DNA of 64,000 bases from Rhynchosporium graminicola (taxonomy: Eukaryota; Ascomycota; Leotiomycetes; Helotiales; Ploettnerulaceae). The notes under the pieces were generated by a model. The model was given only the letters and a program-made list of their open reading frames with translations, did no database searches and was not told the DNA's origin. The stretch covers positions 1,049,127 to 1,113,126 of the forward strand of contig FJUW01000033.1 in NCBI GenBank assembly GCA_900074885.1, in the 5' to 3' direction. The position numbers and the translations under genes are program-made. Positions 34,216-46,642 of this stretch are shown here, one piece after another. Positions within the stretch are counted from its first letter, which is position 1. Each line of letters begins with the position of its first letter.

Positions 34216-35281
34216 TAAGGGTTACTTAGGTTTTTAACTAGAACTAATAAAGTAAATCCGGATAGTTCAGGTTTCGTATAAGTTCTTATAAGTTTTCCTT
34301 ATTCCCGAACCCTTTCTATTTTATTAGATATTCTTATTAACTTTATATTATAATCCGACTATCTAGTAATCTTTTGATTTTATATTTATCTAGTTTATTC
34401 TTAGGTTAGAGTTCTTTATCTATTACTAGAGGCGTATCTCTATTAGTAGGTTCTAGTAATAATATATAGAATATAAAGTATAATCGAGATCCCTATAGTA
34501 GTTATAATCTGAAATTTATAAGCTTTACTTCTTCTAAGATTTCGAATAGTCTAAATTTCTTAAAATCCAGTTTTATACTTAGTTATTTTATTTTAATATA
34601 TTATTATAATAAGTATACTTTATCTCCTCTCTTAAGCGGAAGTCTTATATTATACTTCTAGTTATTATGTTTCGTAGTTCTCGCGTTCGAGAAGTCGATA
34701 TCTTTAGATAGTTATTATTATAAGTCTTATATCTTATATACTAAGACTATAGATTCTTACGCGCTAATAGAGTCTTTTCTTAGTTATCTATATTATTCGG
34801 GTTCGAAGCTATAATTAGTAAAGAATAGGAATACTAAAGTAGTCTTATTCTTAGCGCTATTATATACGAACTAAGTAAAGGGAAGTATTTCTACTTAATT
34901 ATTCTATTCTTTATGAATATAGCTATATAAGTATTATTCTATTAATTAGTTTAGCTATTCTATTTATCTATTTATCTATAAGTAGAATATAATTAATATC
35001 GTATAATTAAGTCTAAGTTAATTTATAAGTAATATTTAAAACTTAGAGGTAAATAACTTATCTCGATCTGATATAATTTCCTTAGATAGCTTATATTAGC
35101 TTATTACTATTTTAAGGAATATATACGTAAGTTCCTTAGTATTATTTCCTTCTTTATATAATATAAAGTATCTATATTTAGTAAGTTAATCTATTATTAC
35201 CTAGATAGTATTAAATACTATATTACTTATTAGTTCTTTTATTAGTAATAGTTTAATAACGAATTTAAATATAATCGATTC
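34216..35281 (-). pseudogene. Outer gypsy element, left interior (presumed integrase region)
   Basis: By position this should be the distal pol region of the minus-strand element, but decay is too severe for me to assign motifs. It ends at the insertion site of the nested element (target 5-mer GATTC at 35277-35281). Confidence 0.35.
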
Positions 35282-35449
35282 TGTAAGGGGCGAGCCCCAG
35301 GATTAAGCACCGGCGATACCTATACTTACTAAGCCTAGCGGCACCCGCATGTTTTCCTTCGGAGCTAGGCTAGAACCTGACTCTCTCCTATATCGAACTT
35401 CTTAAATACTATACTTAACTATCTATATATATATTACTTACTTATAATA
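35282..35449 (+). repeat. 5' LTR of the nested element
   Basis: Starts TGTAAGGGGCGAGCC. It keeps a CA/TG-containing core (GCGGCACCCGCATGTTTTCC), but its last 30 bp are fully converted to A/T relative to the right LTR. Confidence 0.9.
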
Positions 35450-35949
35450 TTAAGTTCGATTAAAATAAGCTTACTTATTCCCGCGGCTTTTATACCGGAT
35501 ATTAGAATAGACTTATTAGGGAATAGAAGCTCTTAATAGAAGGACTCTAATAATAAACTATAGTATATTATATAAGAGATATATAAGCGCTAGCTCCTAA
35601 TAGAAACCGAGCTAGTAAATACGCGTACCGCCTTAGAGGTATTAGAGGCCGAAAGACTTAGATAAGCGCCTAGATCTAATAATACTAGAGACTTATCGTC
35701 TTCGAGTGCCTTAATAAAAACCCTTATCGAGTCCCTTATAGTATCTTAGCTGAGCTCTAATAAAGAACTATTAAGCTCTAGTAAATAGATATCGCTTACC
35801 TAAGATAGATATACGGATTCTTTTCGAGATTATCTCTTAAGACTAAGAAGTTCTTATCGCGTATACTCTACTTAAAAGCTATCTCTTTCCGCTGATTATT
35901 ACTAGGATATTATTTATAATACCCTCTTATAGTATAAATAAGCTTATAT

Positions 35950-36720
35950 GCGATACTTCTAGGAGAGGAGAAGCCATATAGATAGTAAGGACCCCGAAGC
36001 TTTCTTCGTGCAGCTCGACAAAATATTTACGAATAGTAATAAGCGAGCTAAGGCCCTCGAACGGCTTATAAATATAAGGTATTCTATAGGATAGTCCTAG
36101 CACGAGCACTAGCTAGAATTCGACGAACTCCTATTAAGCGCTAGAGAAGAGAGCTAGGAAGATAATATAAAGATAAGTTACCTTAGGAATACGTTTTTAA
36201 ACCCTATCCGAATATATATAGTATCTATAGCTAAGACTATAGATTACTACGAATTTACTAAGGAGGTAGAACGGATTATAATTAACCTCGAAGAGACGGA
36301 TTAGTTTAAAGTATCGAATAAGAGGTAAAATAATAAGAATAAGAACTCTAGGATAAATATAATAGATTATATACGCCCCTAGAAAGCTCTTATAAAAGCT
36401 AAAGTTAATACTAATAGGGATATAGTAATAGTACTAGCGCGTATAATAGGAAACTAAGAAAGGAATAATAGAGCTTATAATAATTCCGGCGGTAAATAAA
36501 GGGCTAAATAAGTAGATATAGCCGAATAAGAGAGACGCTATAAGAAAGGGCTCTATTTCCGCTATAAAGTATCCGGGTATTATATCTATAATTACTTATA
36601 CGCCCTAGTAATATAACTTACTACGATTAATATAATAAGACTATGATTAAAGGATAATAATAATATATTAGACTTTACTCTTTTAGAGTCAGAAAAAGAC
36701 TAACTCTCTCTTAAATTTAA
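35950..36720 (+). pseudogene. Gag remnant of the nested element
   Basis: Charged plus-strand frame ending near 36550-36600 with LYFRYKVSGYYIYNY, a decayed CCHC knuckle (usual form CFxCxxxGHxxxxC) in which each Cys has become Tyr and the His is Tyr, as expected after RIP of TGC/TGT and CAC/CAT. Confidence 0.6.
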
Positions 36721-37379
36721 GAGCTAGGAGTAGATAAAATATTAATAAAAAGATAAGGTAAATTTAAAGAGCTTATAAACAGAAACCTTATATATATATA
36801 TATATATAGTCCTTTAAGAAACGTTCAGAATATTTACCCTTATTAATAAAGGATACTAGTATTATATTATAATAAATAAAAACTTTATAGAAAGTCTCGG
36901 TCTTATATATATAAGCTATAGAACTCGCGAGATAAAGAGCGCTTTAAAAGCTATATAGAACTTAAGGATTAAAAGAATAATCAGGTTCCGAATGAAAATC
37001 GCGAGATTTAGCTAAAGAGTCTATATATATATAGTACTAAAACTAGCTTTTCTATTAATTCTAGAGAACTTATAGAAAATATAAAATAAGATTAGGATAA
37101 CGCCTGAAAAATAATAGTATTATTATAGCTTAATAAAGAAATAAGTAATAGAAAGATATAATTACTAGTTATATATAAATAATAGTAATTATACTTTAGT
37201 ATTTATTATAATATTAGAGGATATAAAGATAACTCTTTAGGATAAAGAAGAGCTAACTTTAGATTAACTTAAAAATATTCTCTCTCTAGAGATTTAAGAT
37301 ATAGCTCTACTCTTTTCTAAGCGGGAAATAGAGAAACTAGCTCCTTATCGACCGGGTATCGACTATCGAATCGATATCC

Positions 37380-38700
37380 GCGAATAATTAGATAAGTCCC
37401 TTACTATCTTACTATAGAGTCCGCTATATAGTATATCTAAAGATAAATTACTAGCGCTAAGAAAGTTATTAAATAGCTTCTTAGAAAAAAGATATATATA
37501 GCTTAGTACTTTAGAAGCAGTAGCTCTTATCCTTTTTATATAGAAGCCCAGGGGAGGTCTAAGGTTCTACTACGATTACCGAGCGCTAAACGCTATTACG
37601 AAGCTAGACCGGTACCTATTGCTATTAATACTAGAGACTTTACGGAACCTTATAAGTCCTAAATAGCTTACTAAAGTAGATATAGTTTCGGTATTTTAAT
37701 AAATATATATAGTATTAAGTTATAAGTATAAAATAGCTTTTCGTATAAGGTTTAGGTCTTTTAAATAGCTTATATATCCTTTTGGATTATTAGGAGCTCT
37801 AGCGAGTTTCTAGCAGTATATTAATAGTTTATTAAGGGAATAATTAGACGACTTTACTTTAGCTTATATAGATAATATAATTATTTACTCGAACGGCTCT
37901 AGAGAAGACTACTTCGAAAAGGTCCGAACTATTCTCTATAAGCTTTAGGATAGTAAACTATACTTAGATCCCGGAAAGAGTAAGTTCGCATATAAGAAGC
38001 TTAAATATCTAGGATTTATTATATATACTAATAGAAAGAGTATAAGTCCTGATCTAGAAAAGGTAATAGTAATTAAGAACTAAGCGTAACTTAAGACTTA
38101 GAAAGAGGTATAATATTTCTTAGGATTTATAAACTTCTATTAAATATTTATAGCGAACTACTTAAAGCTAGCTACGCTTTTAATAATATTAATAAGGAAA
38201 AGTTATCTATTCTCCTAAGGAAAAATAGAGAAGAAAGTATTTAAAGCTCTAATAGAGAAGTTTTATAATACTCCGGTACTTATATACTACGATCCGAGAC
38301 TTTAGATATTCTTAGAGACTAATTATAATAGATTTATAATAAGAGGCGCTCTCTTATAAGAAAAGGATAGAGTCCGATAACTAGTAGGCTTCTTCGCTTA
38401 GAAGCTAAATAAAGCTGAAATTAATTATAATATCTATAATAAGGAGATACTAGTAGTAATTACCTACTTAAAATTCTAAGCTCTTAAGTTAAAAATATAT
38501 AGTCTTTTTATAATTTAGACAGACTATAAGAACCTTAAGTATTTCATAACTAAGTAATAACTATCAGAGTATTAAATACGCTAGTATAAGACCTTAGTAC
38601 TATTTAAGTTTACATTTATATATAAGCCGGGATCTAAAGCTATTATCCCGGATACTTTATTATAGAAGGAGTAAGATATATTAGAAGCGAGCGATATAAA
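37380..38700 (+). pseudogene. Reverse transcriptase and RNase H remnant of the nested element
   Basis: From about 37420 the frame shows [31 protein letters not shown] (D-Y-R-x-L-N motif), [10 protein letters not shown], then AYIDNIIIYSNG (YxDD box with the second Asp changed to Asn). KYLGFIIYTN and INFYQIFI-like connection sequence follow. RNase H is marked by FLETNYNRFIIRGALL near 38310-38360 and EINYNIYNKEILVVI near 38417-38465. Confidence 0.75.
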
Positions 38701-39289
38701 TTCGAAGTTCTATAGGTTTTTGGACCCGGAATATATAGTAAACTAGCTAGCTTTAGAGGGGGAAAATAAGATAAGAGTAATACTTATATCTATTTAGCTA
38801 TCGATTGCACTTTCCGGCTAAGTTCCTACTTTAGACTTAGCGATAACTAGAGGCTCTTTCTAAGATAAAGAACTAAATAACCTATAAGATGCTATAATAT
38901 AAGAAGATATAATATATTAAACTATACTCCGCTTATTATAAAATAAGGTCTGATCTTTCCTAAGTAGAATTAAGATTAAAATCTAAGTTAATAATTATAA
39001 CATAAATATAAAGAACTACTTATATTACTATAGAAAGTTATAAGTACTAAGCGCCCTAGTTATACTAGAGTCCGACTATAAAATAATAGACCCCGAGACT
39101 CTCGAAAATAATACTTTAAAGATAAGGCTTATCTAGTCTATTTATAACTCGCCGGTCTATAGTTATCTAGGGCGGGACTCTACTATATCGATACTAGGAC
39201 GCTCCTTCTACTAGCTACTATAGTCGAGGTATATAAGATAATTCTTAATGAATTATAATTATTATAAGAGAAATAAAATATAAAGAGAA

Positions 39290-40260
39290 TATAAGTATAG
39301 ACTCCTAAGATTATTACTAGTTCCTAATTAATTCTTCTAAGAGATATCTATAGACTTTATAACTAATCTACTAGACTCTTAAAGTAATTATTACTTTTAA
39401 GTAATTAAATATTAGTTAAGTAAATAAGTAATCGTCGAAGCGATACTTAGTATAAAAGCAGAGGAATACGCTAAGAAATTCATAGAATACTAAGTAAGAA
39501 ACCACGAGATACCGCGAGCGATTATAAGCGATAAAAGTACTAACTAGATAAGTATATTCTAAAAGACTTTTTATTACTTAATTAGCATATAATAGAGACT
39601 TAGCTCCGGATATTACTTATAAACTAATAGAGAACTAGAAAAGCTAAATTAAGATATCTAAGCTTATTTATAGAACTTTATTAACTAAGAGTAATCTGAT
39701 TAGAAAAAGTAGCTCCTTATAGCTTAATTAGTATTAAATAGATATTATTATATAGGCCTCGGGATAAGCTTATTCTTTACTATATACGAGTACGAAGCGC
39801 TATTACTTATCTTATTAGAGATAGAACCCGAGATTAACTCCTAGCTACTATCGAGCGAATAAGTAGTAATATTCGTAAAGAAGATAAAGAAGATTACTAA
39901 CTTATATTAGTCGAATATAGTAGCGTCCGCTTAGAAATAAGAGGATAATACTAATAAGATAAGGACCTTAGCTTTAGTATACTAGAAGAGAGATAAAGTA
40001 TAATTAGACTTATATAATTACTAGATAAATCGACTAAAAAAGAGTCTTAATACGAAACACGCTAAGTATATAGTAAACGAAGTATTATTACTAATAGCTA
40101 TTTATTTATCTAGAGTCCTTAGTAATATTCACTTAGTATTTTATATAGATCTATTATAACTAGTAAGCTACGACCTATTATCAGGGCAGAAGACTAATAA
40201 TAGTTAACCGGAGCCCGTGCTATTCGAGACTTATGAAAAATAATAAGTAAAGGAGATTCT
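39290..40260 (+). pseudogene. Integrase and chromodomain-like remnant of the nested element
   Basis: The frame reads ISIDFITNLLDS (first part of the catalytic core), EIPRAIISDKSTN (block around the second catalytic Asp, motif ISDRG), ELEKLNQDI, and then LNTKHAKYIVNEVLLLIAI and IHLVFYIDLLQL (usual form NVFHVDLL). A lysine-rich C-terminal tail continues to about 40.3 kb, where some gypsy integrases carry a chromodomain; none can be affirmed. Confidence 0.65.
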
Positions 40261-40929
40261 TTACGCTAGAGATAAATCGAGAAGAAAAGGGAAAGGTAAG
40301 GAACTACTAGTGAAATAGGCGAGTTATTACGAACTTATATAGGAACTTATTAAAGACTTATTAGATACTATAGCTATAGATAAGTTTAAAACTAAAATTA
40401 GTAATAAGTAAGGTATAGTATTTTTAAAGCAAAGATAGCGAAAGGGAAAGAGTAATCGATACTAAATAATCTTATTAACTTATAGTTAGTAATAGTTAAT
40501 TAAGAAGAAGGGAATTAGTTTATAAAGTAATAGAAAGCGGTATATATATAGCTAAGGCAGGGGCGTTTACCGAATAATTAATAATAAGAGGAAGAGTAAT
40601 AATAAAGAAATAAGAAGACGTAATTAGCTTTACTATTATCATAAGCCGGAAATAAATAAAGAGGTTACGTAAACGAATAATAGGAGGCCTTATACGACTT
40701 TAGTAGTATTATTAATTATTCTCTTATTATCGGTTCGCTATTATACTTTATTAGTCTACTATTATTATTAACTTCTAAGCGAAATCAGTATAAAGCGAAG
40801 AAAAGAGTCGCAGATATAATAAGCTCCGACTAATCGGAACTATAACACGGGACTATATATGATAAAGCGGGATATAGGTTATTAGAGGCGAACTTAAGTA
40901 TAAGATAAGCGGAAAGAGGAGGGGAGTAA

Positions 40930-41097
40930 TATAAGGGGCGAGCCTTAGGATTAAGCACTAGCGATACTTATATTTACTAAGCTTAGCGGCACCCGCATAT
41001 TTTCCTTCGGAGCTAAGCTAGAACCTGACTCTCTCCTGTATCGAACTTCTTGAATACTACACTTGACCATCTGCGTACGCGTTACTCACCCGTGACA
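40930..41097 (+). repeat. 3' LTR of the nested element
   Basis: Ends CACCCGTGACA followed by the target duplication GATTC. It is less RIPed in its last 60 bp than the 5' LTR. A short open frame across the LTR/host junction is not a gene. Confidence 0.9.
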
Positions 41098-41102
41098 GAT
41101 TC

Positions 41103-44100
41103 TTATACTCTAGTAAATATAGCTAATAATTTAAGAAGACTATATAGTATATATCTATTTAATTTACTTTTCGTATATATATTATATTCTCTAATAACTT
41201 CCTCTATCTGTTTTCTTATTCGTAGAAAGTAGTAGTCCCTAGCTATTCGTTCGAAAGTTCTAGATATCTTCTAATAACTATATATAAGTAATAAGTATTA
41301 CCTTATTATAAAAGTTCGTCTTATTCTACTTAGAATATATACTAGTCCTTTAAACCTAAGTAAGCTATCTTTATCTATTATAAAGTCGTTTATAAGGTTA
41401 CTAGTAACTCGCTAAGCGTATTTATCCATTATATATATAGCTTTAATTTATTTCGCGAGATATTTATCTTCTAATATTATAACTATTACTAGGAGTCTAT
41501 AGTTATATTCTATTTTATCCTTTCTCTTTTTAAGGATAGCTCGAGGCCTCTCTATAGGTTTACCTAAGTAGTCTTAGTATTTACTAAGAGTATTAGCTCT
41601 TATGTTTTCGCTATCTTTTCTATAGATAATATTAAACTTTAGGGTTAAGAGCTTCTCGGATTATCTGATTTATTTTTTATTTAATATTTTTATTAATATA
41701 AATAATATTAGATTCCTATAATTAGTCTAAATTTAGATAATATTTTCTACTTCTTTAAGATAGTATTACTATTACTTATAAGTAGCTACTATTACTAGTA
41801 GTTCCTTATTATATATATCGTAATTAAGCTCTATAGGTGAAAATATCTGAGAGTAATATACGATTAGATATAGTTATTTATTATACTTTTAGCTTAAGTA
41901 TATCTTTAGTGCGAAATCTGAAGTATTAGTTTCTATAACTATTTCGAGGTTAGGATTATAAGTAGCTAAGATAAGTGCTTTAGTAAAGTATTCTTTTAAG
42001 GTCTAGAACGCTTCTTCTATTATATTTATCTAAATAAAGTATTAGTTCTTTTTAGTTAGATCTATAAGTACTTTACCTATTATAAAGTAGTTTTTAATAA
42101 ATCTTCTATAGAAATTCGCGAATCTAAAGAGATATTATACTTCTTTTATACTACTTAGTATTAGCTATATAAGTACTACCTCGACTTTAATTAGATCTAT
42201 TCGGATTCTGTGATATCTGATAATAAATCCTAAGAAATAGATTTCTTCTTAGTGAAATTAGTATTTCTCTAGTTTAAGAAATAACTTAGCTTTCTTAAGT
42301 TTCTCGAGTGATTTATATATATATTAAATATACTCGGCTTCTATCTTAGAGTAGATAAGTATATTATCTAAGTAAGTGATTATAAAGATATCGAGGTATT
42401 TATATAATTAGTTATTAATTATGTATTAATAAGACGTAAGTACGTTTATAAGTTTAAGTAGTATAACTTAGTATTTAAATAAACTATAGCGTATTCTGAA
42501 TACTATTTTCTATTCTTCGCTGGGTTTTGTTCGTATAAAGTTATATATATCTCTTATGTTTAGTATTACAAATATAGTAGCTTCTTATAATCGATCGTGT
42601 AGCTTATTAATTAGTAGTAATAGGTATCGATCCTCAATTATAATATTATTAATATTATAGTAATTAATATATAAGCAGAGTCTCTTCTCTTTCTTTAGTA
42701 TAAAGAGTATTAGACTTATAGCTAATAAAGTAGATAGTCGTATGCAACCTTTCTCTAAGTTCTTATTAACATTTTCCTTTAGGGTTTTTAACTCTATTAT
42801 AGATTATTAGTAAATTAGTCCGAAGCTAGGTATTTTTCCTAGTTCTAAGAGTATCTTATAATCTTATAGTTAATACTATAGAAAGGCTTTATTCTTAGGA
42901 CTTTCCTGGAATAGTTACTTATATTCCTAATACGCTACTAGTATTCGCTTTAGTATAGAGGCTTAAGCTAAGTTCTCGTTAGTCGAGAGAGTTATATATA
43001 ACTTATCTTACTTCAAGTTATTATCTTCTTATTTAAGTATCTTACGATTACTTCTATATTAATAATAGTTTATAGTAGTATTCTCCCTTCTTTAATCGAT
43101 AGTAGGATTATAGAGTCTTAACTATAGTATATCGAGTATTAACTTATAAGCGCTTATATTAGTGATATCGAACTCGATAGCTTTAGTATATCCTTTTAAT
43201 ATTTTTATATTTATTTAATTAGTTTAGAGAGTTATTATCTTATCCTAACTTCTAATTATATCTTTATCTAGTATAAATAGATAATATAAGATCTTCTTCT
43301 TAATTAGTCTAAATCGGTGGTTTATTATTATTATATAATCTATAAAACTACTTATTACTCTAGAGTCTATTATTACTTTAAGTATTTATCTCTAAATATA
43401 AATAGTTAGGAATAGTTATTATCCTTTTCTTATTATATAAAGTTCTTTATTATATAAGTTCTTAAGCTCTTTATAGATACCTGTCGATAGCCTTATTTTA
43501 CTAAGGTCTTTTAGTTTTTTAATATCTTTATTATTTCATTAGCTAAGTAGTAGATATTATTATTATCTTCTTCGTGCTAAAATACTAGGATATGTTTTAA
43601 GAGCTAATAGTTTCTGTTTTCTTTACTAAAGTAATAGATTTAATATGAGTTTATCTAATAGGATAACTATATTATTACTACGTATCGCAAGTAATTAATC
43701 TTTAATATATTATTTACTTCTATATACTCTCTAGCTTAGTCTTTCGCTTATTCTCTTATTCTTCTATAGATTACTTATTATTTATATATTTTTAGAGTAT
43801 AATCTAAGTTATCTATAAGAGTATACTTATATTACTAACCATATTTAACTACTTAGTTAGTTTCCTTTATTATATTATTATACTCTTATAGAATATAATA
43901 GATTCGCATTATTTACTTTAAATATATTATTACTAGGTTACTCTAGTATAAGATAACCTTAACTCTATATACTTTTATACTAAGTCTATTACTAATAGCT
44001 TCTGCTAAATTGTCTTAGTGAAGGTTATTTGCTTCCTTATAAGCTTATTTAAGGCTTTTGCGATTATTTCCTATAAGGTATCTTATATATTCTTTAGGCG

Positions 44101-45285
44101 ATATTCCTAATCTATTAGAACTATCTTCTTCGGGAGTATTAGAGTCCGGTCCGGACTATTCGAGGTCGAGTTAGTTTATAATATTATAGAGTTTCTCTTT
44201 ATTATTAGAAGTTATATCTATATAATTATTAAGTTAACTCTAGTTCTTCTTAAATATAAGTTATATATAAGGATATTTACCTCTAATACATTTCTCTTCT
44301 TTAGATTATAGTATTAAGTTCTCTATATAGTAAATAACTTTAGGATCTCTTTCCTTTACTTTAATTACTCTTATAGTTCCTTACGAGATATCTTAGTTTT
44401 CTATAGTTAAAATAAGTATAATCTTATATATATTTTATTTACTATTATAGCGATAATTCCTTTCGGTTAATAGCGTCGAGTTCTATAGAGTCTCTATATA
44501 TTTTAGAGTTCTAGTTTCCTTAGAACTTCTCTTCGCTTATTCGTTTATAATTAAAGTTATTTTTTCCTTTCTTCTTTATACTTCGCTTATACTAATTATT
44601 ATCGATCTTATAAGTAGCTTTAATTAGTTATTCGAGTATCTTTATAGTACTATTATATTAGAGGAGTTTATCTTTAATAAAGTCCTTAAGACTTTTTTAG
44701 TAAGCGTAACTTAATACCTTATTACTTTACTTAGTATAAGTAGAGTATTATTAAAAGTCTCTAGTATAAGTAGTTACTAATCCTTTCTAGCGGAGAGCTT
44801 TAATTACTTATTCTGCTTCTTTTTATTTATTTATAACTCTAAAGTTAGTCTTAATCTCCTTAATAAACTCTTCTTAAGTACTAAAGATTTAAATAATAGT
44901 ATTTTCTACTTTATATTTATTTATAATACTATTATTATTACTTTATATAAAGTAATCTTTAAGGAATCCTTCGATCTAGTTTAAGGCTTTACTATTAAGT
45001 AATATTACTACTTAAAGTATCTATTCGGTCTCGGATCTGAAGTAATCTCTATTAAATTTATTATATAATCGAAATTAAAGTAAGAACCCCGGAAAGCGGT
45101 TCCTCTTATTATTAAAGGCTTCGATAGACTTATACTTAAAGTTTTACTTAATTTCGCTAATAAGTGCTATCGCGCTAGAGGCAGATAATAACGTAAGCGT
45201 TCTTACGACTAATATTATTACTTAATCTAACGTATATACTAATACCTATAAGTATAGTACTTAAAGTATAACGTATAGTTAAATG
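41103..45285 (-). pseudogene. Outer gypsy element, right interior (pol and gag, minus strand)
   Basis: Minus-strand frames near 42.73-42.48 kb show [56 protein letters not shown]. These equal the gypsy RT blocks VDYRxLNxxTIKDRYPLPLI, DxLxxA, FTKLDLRxAYHxIRIK, with catalytic Asp partly lost. The region to the right (to 45.28 kb) should be protease and gag by position. All Trp/Gln codons sampled are stops. Confidence 0.65.
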
Positions 45286-45644
45286 TGATATTCGTTCGAG
45301 AGTGCGAAAGTAAGTTAGTTAAGTAGATCAGAATATTATTACTAGATCAAGTCTAGTAATCTTTATAAATTACTAAGTATAAGTTAAGATATTATATTTA
45401 AGTTAAGTATACAGCTTCTATCTAATAAGTAGATATACTAGTCTATATAGAACTTTCGTTCTATTGAATCAGTAGAATTAACTGAATTATTATAGAGTCT
45501 ATAAGCTATAACCTAATTTACTATATAACCTTCTATCACGTGACTTATAGCTTCTCTATACAGTATAAGGCTTGCTCTAATCTGAGCTAGTCTATCTGCC
45601 GAGCCTTAGGGCTATATTACCTGTTCCGGCTAAGGGTCGTAATA
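45286..45644 (-). repeat. 5' LTR of the outer gypsy element
   Basis: Pairs with 33190-33548. It keeps more CA/TG (for example TATCACGTGACTTATAG and CTGTTCCGGCTAAGGGTCG), where the left copy has TA. Confidence 0.85.
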
Positions 45645-46296
45645 GAGGGGAATTTGTATAGATTATGCGGGTGATATTAGTTGGTTCGGATTTCGTTCCG
45701 AAGGAGAATGCAGATAGAGTATTAATTATGTTATTTCTATTAAGTGAGAGTTAAAGATCTTTATATATTTCTTTAAACTACTTATAGACTATACACTAGA
45801 TCTACTCTATATAAGGTTCTAGAGCTTAGTAATACTCAGACGAGTAACATAGTCAGAGTCGTACTTTTACCTTTAGCTGAAGCTCACTAAACGACTACGT
45901 ACTACTACTGTACTAATTAAGTACTCCTGGAAAGGCGACTATTTGACAATGGTTTATTTATTCTCTTACTGCTTTTAATTCGAAGCTCTTTCGACTACCA
46001 GCGCCTCAGGTACAGGTAACTGTACTCTCGGCTACTCTCGCTTCGCCTCTTATTAATATTTCTTCCGGCCCTCTAGTACTAATCGAGGAGGTCTAGTGCT
46101 TCTGTTATAAGAAGTATAGTCACTATAAGAGAGAGTGCCTAGTTCTAAAAGTAAAGAAGGATCGATTTACGTCTAAGGTTTTAAAATGATTTATTATTTT
46201 AAAGAGTTACTTGGAATTTGATTTGTATTTATTTCTTCTATTATGTTATAGTCGTACTTTCAAGGCTCGAGGGCGAGCCTTAGTCTTAGGGGGTAG
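45645..46296 (+). pseudogene. Gag remnant with CCHC knuckle, plus strand
   Basis: From about 45860 to 46296 this matches the complement of 59118-59560. A frame near 46100-46145 reads CFCYKKYSHYKRECL, a CCHC knuckle with one Cys and the Gly altered (usual form CxxCGKxGHxxxxC). It ends with a tract CTTAGGGGGTAG directly before an LTR. No RT, integrase or protease follows, so the element is gag-only. 45645-45860 is unassigned. Confidence 0.55.
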
Positions 46297-46516
46297 TGTT
46301 ACGGCGTATGCTATGCATATAGTATACATGGCAGTTGCAGGCTAGTACCGGAACCTCAGGCAGAACTTTCAGTCTATATTAGTGGTCCAACCCCCTTAAG
46401 GCCTCCTTAGGGGTTATGTATCTTTCTGTTTCTTTCGTGTTAGTACTAATTAGATCGCTTCTACCTCCGTACTTGTTTTATCACTGCTTGTATCGTAGGA
46501 GTCCAGTGTCGTCACA
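46297..46516 (+). repeat. LTR (TGTTACGGCG...GTCGTCACA), 220 bp
   Basis: Canonical TG...CA ends. It aligns, in inverted orientation, with 60979-61213 and 58689-59117. Its right third (GCTTCTACCTCCGTACTTG, TTTTATCACTGCTTGTAT) also resembles the end of the solo LTR at 24203-24479, so both families share R/U5. Retained CA/TG shows little RIP. Confidence 0.75.
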
Positions 46517-46642
46517 TTATCTGGGCTTTGAATTTGTAGGTAGGCAGCTTGAACATATGGGTGCTCTTTTATACTTTAGGGAAGCTCCTAGCAAGTTCTC
46601 TATTTCCTTTCAAAGAGAATAAGATACCTCTCGAACTAATAT

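Larger units (their letters stand above)
35282..41097 (+). mobile_element. Nested Ty3/gypsy retrotransposon with perfect GATTC duplication
   Basis: Two 168-bp LTRs (35282-35449 and 40930-41097) enclose a plus-strand interior with gag, reverse transcriptase, RNase H and integrase in gypsy order. The 5-mer GATTC occurs immediately left of the first LTR (35277-35281) and right of the second (41098-41102), showing an undisturbed insertion into the outer element. A purine-rich tract (AAGAGGAGGGGAG) precedes the right LTR. Total length is 5816 bp. All frames carry RIP-type stops. Confidence 0.92.
33190..45644 (-). mobile_element. Minus-strand Ty3/gypsy element (359-bp LTRs) containing a nested element
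   Basis: LTRs at 33190-33548 and 45286-45644 are equal in length and align end to end. The element is read from right to left: its reverse transcriptase is on the minus strand near 42.5-42.7 kb, and a purine-rich tract (minus strand GAAGAGAGATAG) abuts the left LTR. Removing the nested element (35282-41097 plus one duplicated 5-mer) leaves about 6.6 kb. It is heavily RIPed with no functional frame. The 5-mers outside the LTRs (GAACG and GAGGG) do not match. Confidence 0.85.
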
